NCBI GenBank assembly: GCA_965644295.1
Contig: CBFFRP010000395.1
Coordinates: 214,825 to 278,824, forward strand
DNA: 64,000 nt
From: Paraphysomonas bandaiensis
Taxonomy: Eukaryota > Chrysophyceae
Direction: 5' to 3'
Shown: in pieces, positions 57,825 to 64,000 of the stretch
Layout of the letters: every line of letters begins with the position of its first letter
How positions within the stretch are numbered: the first letter of the stretch is position 1
Program-made: the position numbers and the translations under genes
Notes under the pieces: generated by a model
Told to the model about the DNA's origin: nothing
Databases searched by the model: none
The model's input: only the letters and a program-made list of their open reading frames with translations

Positions 57825-58890
57825 ATTTTGATCAATTGTTTACTCTCTTCTTGCAAAAATTAGTCAGTTTTTACTTTGAAAGTAAAAAGATTACTGTTTG
57901 TAGCAGGCGTTGTTCACCTATGTGGCTGTTATACATTTTGTTTTCTTTTGTGAATGTTAAATTAACCAGTATGATGTTGTCGTTTATATTAAGTCTTGCT
58001 TGCATGAAGTGATTTGTACTATTGAAGAGGTTTAATGCACAGCCTTCTATTCCAGCTGATGTATTGGAAACGCACTCATTACACATCGTGGAGGTTACTT
58101 TCATCATATATATGTATACGTGAGTATGGGTATTGTACCCTGCGATAGTAATTAGTAAGCATACTTCACTTCATTCTTTTTTATTTCTTGTTTATGATCG
58201 TTAGAGCATCACTGTGTGAGGTGTGAGAGACTGGAGCACTGCTATTTCATGAATTATAACCGGTAGCAGACTGAACAATAACTCAATAACTAGCAGGGCT
58301 GGAACACAATTATTTGTCAAGTATTGGCATTGCAATAATTAGAATAGCGACAACAAAATCATAAATGCAATTATAAATATATAAAAAATTCTTTAATTGG
58401 TTGTTAATTATTGCAATGAATTGGAATATTTTTAATACCATCAATTGGAGTGCATATATTAGTTACAATTAGGATCATAAGCGGTATAAACTACACGCAG
58501 CTCGTTAAATAATGTCAACTATGGAACCTATAGCTATAGGACCACTAAAATGAAAGATTATTCAGTAGAGCAAAGAGGTTGTTATGACTGTTTTACGCAA
58601 GAGTATAAATCATCCTCGGTATTTAGAGATATTTATGCACTTATGCATGAATTATTGACTTTGGAATGAAATGATATTTGAGCCAGCTATGTTGGCAGCT
58701 AATGTATAGCTATATACGTACTTAGTTTCGTATTAATTAGCAACAAGTAATAGTATTGCAATATTGCAATTATAAGTGACTACAACCTGCGGCAATTAAT
58801 TTACACTTAATTGTTACGCAGGCTTGTTGGCTAGAGACTATACATTATACAATATCATTAGTTGTACTTGTAATTGCATGCATATCCCTG
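57825..58890. other. Intergenic with possible hAT terminus
   Basis: A CAGGGCTGG word near 58294 is followed by ATTGCAATAATT-type repeats to about 58480, similar to the DNA near 43297. No transposase coding remains. Confidence 0.4.
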
Positions 58891-59298
58891 CCCTCAACAA
58901 AGTCGGACTCACACCTTTGCGGAGATACTTCTCCGGGAAACTAACATGGGTCGCATATATAATCAGCAGATAACTTTCTGCCTACTCATAGCCAAATGCT
59001 TGTGTCGTACAAGGGACACAAATAAGTGTCAATTGTGTAGACATCTGTGGGCCTTGACGAATAGACAGGCATTCGGGAATGGACCCATCCCAAGGGCATC
59101 CAGGGTATTGGACTGCCTGCTGAAGTCAAGCATCCAAACTATTACCTTAAGGACAGAGAGCGAAAGTGGTTACAGCTTGGTGCTTGCGGTGACGCGGTGA
59201 CACACAAGCAGCTTTCGTAGCGTCAAATAGTTGGATATCAGAGTTAAGCACTAGTTAGTTAAATTATTTAGTACATTAGTTCTGAGTTCTGACTCTTG
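58891..59298 (+). repeat. Dispersed repeat family R1, copy E
   Basis: Starts CCTCAACAAAGTCGGACTC, contains GGGCCTTGACGAATA, GGGCATCCAGGGTATTGG and GACAGAGAGCGAAAGTGG, and ends in TTAGTTCTGAG. Closest in layout to copy B. Confidence 0.9.
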
Positions 59299-59534
59299 GA
59301 AGTGGTCGCACCTTGGTGCTTGCAGCGATGCACAAGCAGCTTCTGTAGCGCAAAATATTAGAATAATAGAGTTTGTACTGATTAGTTATGGGTAGAGGTC
59401 TAAGTAGTTTGTCTAGCATTCAACTAGCCACTACATTGGTGTAGATTTTTAACGCCTATTGCTAAATAATAAGACTTTCAATATATAGTTCTGACTCTAA
59501 CACGCCTGCTGCTAAAAATCAGGCATTTACTACT
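59299..59534 (+). repeat. Dispersed repeat family R1, copy F (3' part, tandem to E)
   Basis: A second partial unit follows directly, starting AGTGGTCGCACCTTGG and ending AAATCAGGCATTTACTAC. A roughly 100-bp insertion separates its halves. Confidence 0.8.
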
Positions 59535-60045
59535 GCATATTGATGCCATGATGAAATTGACGACCCATACTTTCATACTTTGTATAATATATATTAAAAT
59601 CCTTTCGTATATGTAGTTGATTACTGATTACTATAAATTATAAATGTTATTGTGCAATATATTGGGAGCTGGCTTAACAATATTGGTTGTATCACAATAT
59701 ACTGTACCTAACCCCTAACCTCGCATGGTATTTTAAGTTTATTAACAACTATTGACTATTGAAGCATTCCACTACAGCAGCACATAACGCCACTGGAGGT
59801 AATGATAATTCGCCGATAACTATAAGAATGTGACTTTGTTCGAATTATTAAGTAAACAATGCAATGGCAGAAATACAATACCTCCATCACATTTGTTTGA
59901 TATACTACTCTTGATATATTTGCAGAATCATATACATATATGTGAGACTCTTACATCAATGCGCGTCCCTGACGTCACACATCCACACCTTACAGAAATG
60001 GGATTGAGCCTAGCCAGATACTACTGTGACAATTTACCAGGAGAT
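59535..60045. other. Intergenic, 3' flank of CDK gene
   Basis: AT-rich; a CAATATATTG word at 59652 is another hAT-type subterminal motif. No gene. Confidence 0.45.
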
Positions 60046-61069
60046 TTAATTCATACCATCCAGATAAGGATGTTTGAGCGCGTCGTGTGCTGACAGACGA
60101 TGGCGAGGGTCCATCGCAAGCAATCTCTCAATCATGTCGATTCCTTCATAGGAGAATCCAGGAACAAACTTGTTGATATTAAGCGCCGGCCACACAGGGA
60201 AACTTTCATTCCAGTCCTGCAGGGACGTTACTCCAGGCCAGGATTGTTCATTGGGTGTTCCAAGCATACGGAATATCTTGTATAACTCGTCGATCTCCGA
60301 GTCCCCTGGGAATAGAGGGCGTTTCGTTACCATCTCAGCCATGATGCAACCAACAGCCCACATATCCATAGGCAGAGCATATGTCTTGCTCCCGAGAAGA
60401 ATTTCAGGGGGGCGGTACCACAAGGTGACCACCTCATGAGTAAAAGGGCGAATGGGAGGAACGAAAGCGCGAGCCAAACCGAAATCTGCTAGCTTCAGCC
60501 TTCCATCTCTGGACACAAGAATGTTTTGTGGCTTCAGATCACTAATATAAATGTTAATTCAAGCAACGTTGACCAACAATGGCGTACCGGTGCATAACTG
60601 CTCTTGTGTGGCAAAACTCAAGACCGCGCAAGAGTTGCATAGTATACGACTGCACGAACACAAGTCACAGAAAGATAATAAACGATACAATATTAAACCT
60701 TAATTAGCTCAGGGTCTAGAGGACCGCTCACAGCTTCCATATACTTTTTCAGATCCTTGTCAACGAATTCAAAGACAAGATATAATCTGCCGTCACTGTG
60801 GATGACATCATTGAGCCTGTGTATACCGTTAGTGCGATATAATCCATACATTATATAACTCACTCTACAATGTTGGGGTGACGCAGTTGCCGAAGAGTGG
60901 ATATCTCCCTCAGAGTTGTGCTTGGAATCCCATCATCCTCAGTTTCCAAACGAATTTTTTTCATTGCAACGAATTGGTCAGTCTGTCTGTCACGGGCTTT
61001 ATACACGACACCATAAGTTCCCTCTCCACAGTTGCTTCCATTCTTCTCAAGTTTGACGTAGCGATCCAT
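60046..61069 (-). CDS. Cyclin-dependent kinase, CDK1 type, 4 exons
   Basis: Exons 61069-60864, 60816-60699, 60649-60588, 60541-60046; introns 46-49 nt; the joined 882 nt give 293 aa, the normal CDK1 length. Present are the glycine-rich loop GEGTYG with both inhibitory-type Thr and Tyr, Lys in VAMKKIRLE, a PSTTLRE cyclin-binding helix (PSTAIRE variant), HRDLKPQN split by the last intron, ADFGLAR, the activating Thr in [14 protein letters not shown], and CDK-type C-lobe motifs ([23 protein letters not shown]). It should drive cell-cycle phosphorylation with a cyclin. One oddity: four extra residues (NGSNC in place of the usual single Ile) sit just before the glycine-rich loop at residues 10-14; no GT-AG intron explains them. 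Divergent to the CNB gene. Confidence 0.94.
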
Positions 61070-61747
61070 TGTTGATGTTATTTACTTGAATGGTATAAGT
61101 TACTTGGATTGCTGATTGATGAATATGAATTATGCTCCATGCATGTGTATGTATATAGAGCATAAAATCAAACACACGTTGAAATTATTTCAACGGCTTC
61201 ACTAGAATTATATCTTCAAGAGCTGGTTTTTATCTATTGATATTTTCAGTTTTTTTGTTTGAATCTATTAATAGATGTGTGTGTGATATACAGCAGGGGT
61301 GGTTGTGCATACCGATTTTATTGATTTATTTCATTGAAAAGTCATCGTTTTTTAAGTGAAAAGTGAAAAAAAGTGACTTTTTAATGAAAAAACGATGACT
61401 TTTCAATGATATGCTCAACCACCCCCAGCATAACAGCAGAGCAGCTGTATAGAGGAGTACACGACCGACCTCTGTACGTGGTATGTATATGTAACTGACT
61501 ATGCATATATACACATATATAGCTATATATTTAGTAACACTACATTGAGAGCTATACTCAAGAGATTGTGGAAGTATTACAACTGTTGGTTAACAACAGC
61601 ACAATTGAGTTGTGACTCATAGTCCTCATAATACTACATGGGATTACTTTCCTGTTAATGTTTTAGTTAGATGGTGTTGCCCTTCACATGACAGCTACTC
61701 ATTAAGGTCCTATTCATTAGTATTGAAAGTATCAGTTATTATTTCCA
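61070..61747. promoter_or_regulatory. Divergent intergenic region with MITE
   Basis: 0.68 kb between CDK (-) and CNB-protein (+) start codons, interrupted by the hairpin MITE. Promoter role inferred from position. Confidence 0.35.
61296..61425. mobile_element. 130-bp hairpin MITE with target-site duplication
   Basis: Terminal inverted repeats GGGGTGGTTGTGCATA and TATGCTCAACCACCCC (one mismatch). Inside, a perfect 22-bp inverted repeat pairs 61332-61353 with 61387-61408. CAGCA flanks both ends directly (61291-61295 and 61426-61430), a 5-bp target-site duplication. No coding capacity. The superfamily is undetermined. Confidence 0.88.
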
Positions 61748-63609
61748 ATGCCACAAATAGAAGAGGTTATACAAAGCTCAAACAATCTGACTCTGATTAC
61801 GGTGTGAATGATATTATAGTTGCTCGTTGTCATCTTATCTTTCATGTTTAACAGGCTAAAAAGACAGTACACTCATTGTCTGATTATTTACATATCAAGG
61901 GGCTATATTTGACTGCTAAATTGGATCCAGCGCATAACCCTTTGGGTATACAGGAGAATATTGACTTCATTATTCATTTCTTGGGCGTGGCTACAAATTT
62001 AAAGCATTGCAACTTTTGGAAGAGTTTGTCAATGTATACTGAATGACTTTTGTGTTTATCCTGTTTATTTTTACACTTCATGTCTAGGGACCAGAAGCAG
62101 GTGTTAGTTCGTTCAATGGCCCTTAGAGGTATGAGCTAATTATGCCCTAGATGTGTGCTGACCATAGAATAGATGAAAAATCCATGCAATTAGTCAGCAA
62201 GTCAACGTTGAAATATGCGGATGTTTACATACTGTTGAGCGGGAAGGGCTTGCTGGTATGCTGCAGGACTACTTGATTGACGTTCACTAATGTGTACCTT
62301 ATTAGGCCAATGTAAATAAAGATGCTCCCGGTAGAAAACCGATTAAGTTGAAAATGGGTGCTGTATTTGGCCCAATAGATACATTTGACTCTGAAACTGA
62401 CAATCCAGATCTCATTGTGACATATACGGCGACAATTACTGCTGGTACAGTTCTCCGTATCAAGTACTCAGATTTATTCAAAGCTAAATACGGCGATGCC
62501 CTTCGAGAACGCCAGGAAGAACAGACACTCACTCCAGATCTCAAAACTCTGCGAGATATTAATCACTACGGGAACAGCATATTGACTCCGGAAATGAATT
62601 TATTTCTGCGCAAGAATAACCTGTTGGCCACGAACCCAAGTGACATGGCTTTTAAGTATATATACCACGGCAGTATTGGGCGAAAAATTCCAGCTCAGAA
62701 AAAGGAACAGGACGTTCTCATAATTCTTGAGGGCAGTGTGCGCGTGGTTCTCGAGCGGAGTATTTACCACACTAGGGATGATGGGAATGAGGATGAGGAT
62801 GGGCACGATGGCGATCCAGGATCGATTACTTGTGTTAGAGAGGGAGAGCCTGCAGTCAATTTTAAGGTAGCTACGATATGTGCTTGCGTTAGCAACCCGA
62901 TAATGTATATATTTATAGACGCAGAATCTTCCTCTTGCTTTGTTAGAGGGTGGGTCTATGCTGCTACTAGATGAAGAAATGTTACGGGGGGAAGATGTCA
63001 AGCACACTGGAGATGTGGACGAGGAAGAAGTGGGACTGCCATCACTCCCTAACCCTCAGAAGCATGGTAGAGATAGGAGAGATGATTCGGACTCCTATAT
63101 ACAACATATGTCACTCCAGTTCGATAAGCCAACAACCTACCTTTGCATTCCATTGAGGCGTATACGAAATTGTCTTCAGAATGAGTCCTATCAAATGAAT
63201 TTAGGTATTTTACTTATTTACATCTGTTACATTTTCTCTTACAAAGTTGAGACAGATATTCGCGGACAGCTAAAAGTCGTTTGTAGCACATTGGCAGATC
63301 GCATCGAGAAAATAAAACCTTATCTAAGCGCTCCTCACGTTATCACCATCAAGAATCGCAAACCCAAAGTTGTACCAGTAGATCGCAAAGTTCTTACATG
63401 CAATGGAGATATTACGAGGTGCGTCCTGCATTGTTTTTGTATTTCTCTCACTCTTGCTGTACAGTGTAGCGTCGGATTTGATAGGAACATATAGTGACCA
63501 TGCTGCTATGCAAAAGAGTTTGCTACGATCTGCCTCAGAGCCTGCTTCATCGACAAACTCACCTAATACACCTGCTGCAGAATTGTGTCCCCAAGAAAGC
63601 AGTGCATAG
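61748..63609 (+). CDS. Double cyclic-nucleotide-binding-fold protein, 8 exons
   Basis: Exons: 61748-61801, 61855-62033, 62088-62128, 62173-62255, 62306-62866, 62919-63204, 63247-63418, 63465-63609; introns 42-54 nt; the joined 1521 nt give 506 aa. The order resembles two CNB folds: helices NPLGIQENIDFIIHF and LVRSMALRDE lead to the beta strand VYILLSGKGLL, then a second unit with KYIYHGSIGRKI and VLIILEGSVRVVLE. The strand plus G-x-G/S-V pattern is typical of CNB jelly rolls. The expected phosphate-binding cassette (F-G-E...R-A) is not conserved: the first fold has FGP and no following Arg, and the second has an acidic insert instead. Ligand binding is therefore doubtful. The C-terminal 150 residues are Ser/Pro-rich. 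It could be a flagellar or regulatory scaffold; family unknown. Confidence 0.8.
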
Positions 63610-64000
63610 TATGATTTGAATTTTTGTTGTGTTTGTTATATTTGTTTTCAATTTCTGAATGTAATATGTTAAAAGATGGCTCATACCGAAAGTTAGAACA
63701 GAACGCTTACAGCTAACTCTGTAAGAATCTCGTACGGAATTGAGATACACAATCCTGGCACATCTAGTCCGAAAAGCATGCATACAACCCTGACTTGATC
63801 GTCTTGAAGTGTATCACGAGAAGGAACATATATTTCCAACAGTAATTGTTAGATATAATGTATTATACTAAGTGTGAATAGAAGTAAGTGTTACTAAGTC
63901 TAAATAGAAGTAAGTGCTAGATATAATGTAGTATACTAAGTGTGTGAATAGAAGGAAGCACACTACTTACTTCTATTCACTATTAGGATTCAGCTTAACA
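63610..64000. repeat. Direct and inverted repeats at window end
   Basis: 63851-63890 and 63919-63958 are imperfect direct repeats (AGATATAATGTATTATAC-type). GTGAATAGAAGTAAG (63874-63888) pairs perfectly with CTTACTTCTATTCAC (63966-63980). 63610-63850 otherwise holds no clear feature. Confidence 0.75.

Noticed and set aside
63693-63850. Possible 3' terminal exon of a convergent minus-strand gene (stop at 63693-63695)
   Set aside because: About 50 sense-looking codons, but I find no acceptor upstream that keeps the frame; the neighbouring DNA is repetitive.

Overview
The window is eukaryotic nuclear DNA. Its protein-coding genes are broken by GT-AG introns. I could place 53 of them by eye with the reading frame restored at every junction. 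All but three (83, 124 and 275 nt) are 42-68 nt long. The gene set includes a CDK1-type kinase, a Vps9-domain Rab5 exchange factor, FIGNL1, EXD2, a TMEM260-like O-mannosyltransferase, a zinc-knuckle terminal uridylyltransferase, a MUL1-like RING ligase, a MYSM1-like JAMM protease and several IQ/coiled-coil proteins of flagellar or centrosomal flavour. That points to a protist with compact introns and probably flagella. A stramenopile- or rhizarian-like lineage would fit, but the sequence does not decide it. There is no rRNA, no tRNA that I can fold, and no organellar or bacterial block.

Layout: 1-1818 partial kinase-TIR gene (+); 1819-3270 decayed hAT DNA; 3270-5121 a 1.85-kb CATA array; 5332-7635 JAMM protease (+); 9320-12448 EF-hand/Tudor-like/IQ protein (-); 13390-14989 beta-lactamase-fold protein (+); 17215-20726 Vps9 GEF (-); 22157-23726 GOLD/F-box protein (-); 24403-26421 EXD2 (+); 26792-31352 an LTR retrotransposon encoding only gag-protease, inserted in one unit of a 487-bp tandem duplication; 32392-34419 FIGNL1 (+); 34842-36318 multi-pass membrane protein (-); 36633-37040 a 21-bp minisatellite; 38172-39150 coiled-coil protein (-); 39836-43167 RGS/Sfi1-like/IQ/WW protein (+); 45025-45650 CATA/TATG array; 45774-49200 TUTase (+); 52031-55677 TMEM260-like (-); 55780-56503 CATA/TATG array; 56742-57824 MUL1-like (+); 60046-61069 CDK (-); 61296-61425 hairpin MITE; 61748-63609 double cyclic-nucleotide-binding-fold protein (+).

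The genes are housekeeping functions rather than one pathway, and five pairs are divergent over 0.7-1.1 kb. Three large-scale patterns stand out. Long CATA/TATG tetranucleotide arrays sit within about 250 bp of start codons. Many genes have an AT-rich, intron-free 5' coding stretch followed by a more GC-rich, often intron-dense 3' part. The larger gaps are filled with copies of an unnamed dispersed repeat family, hAT fragments and small inverted repeats.
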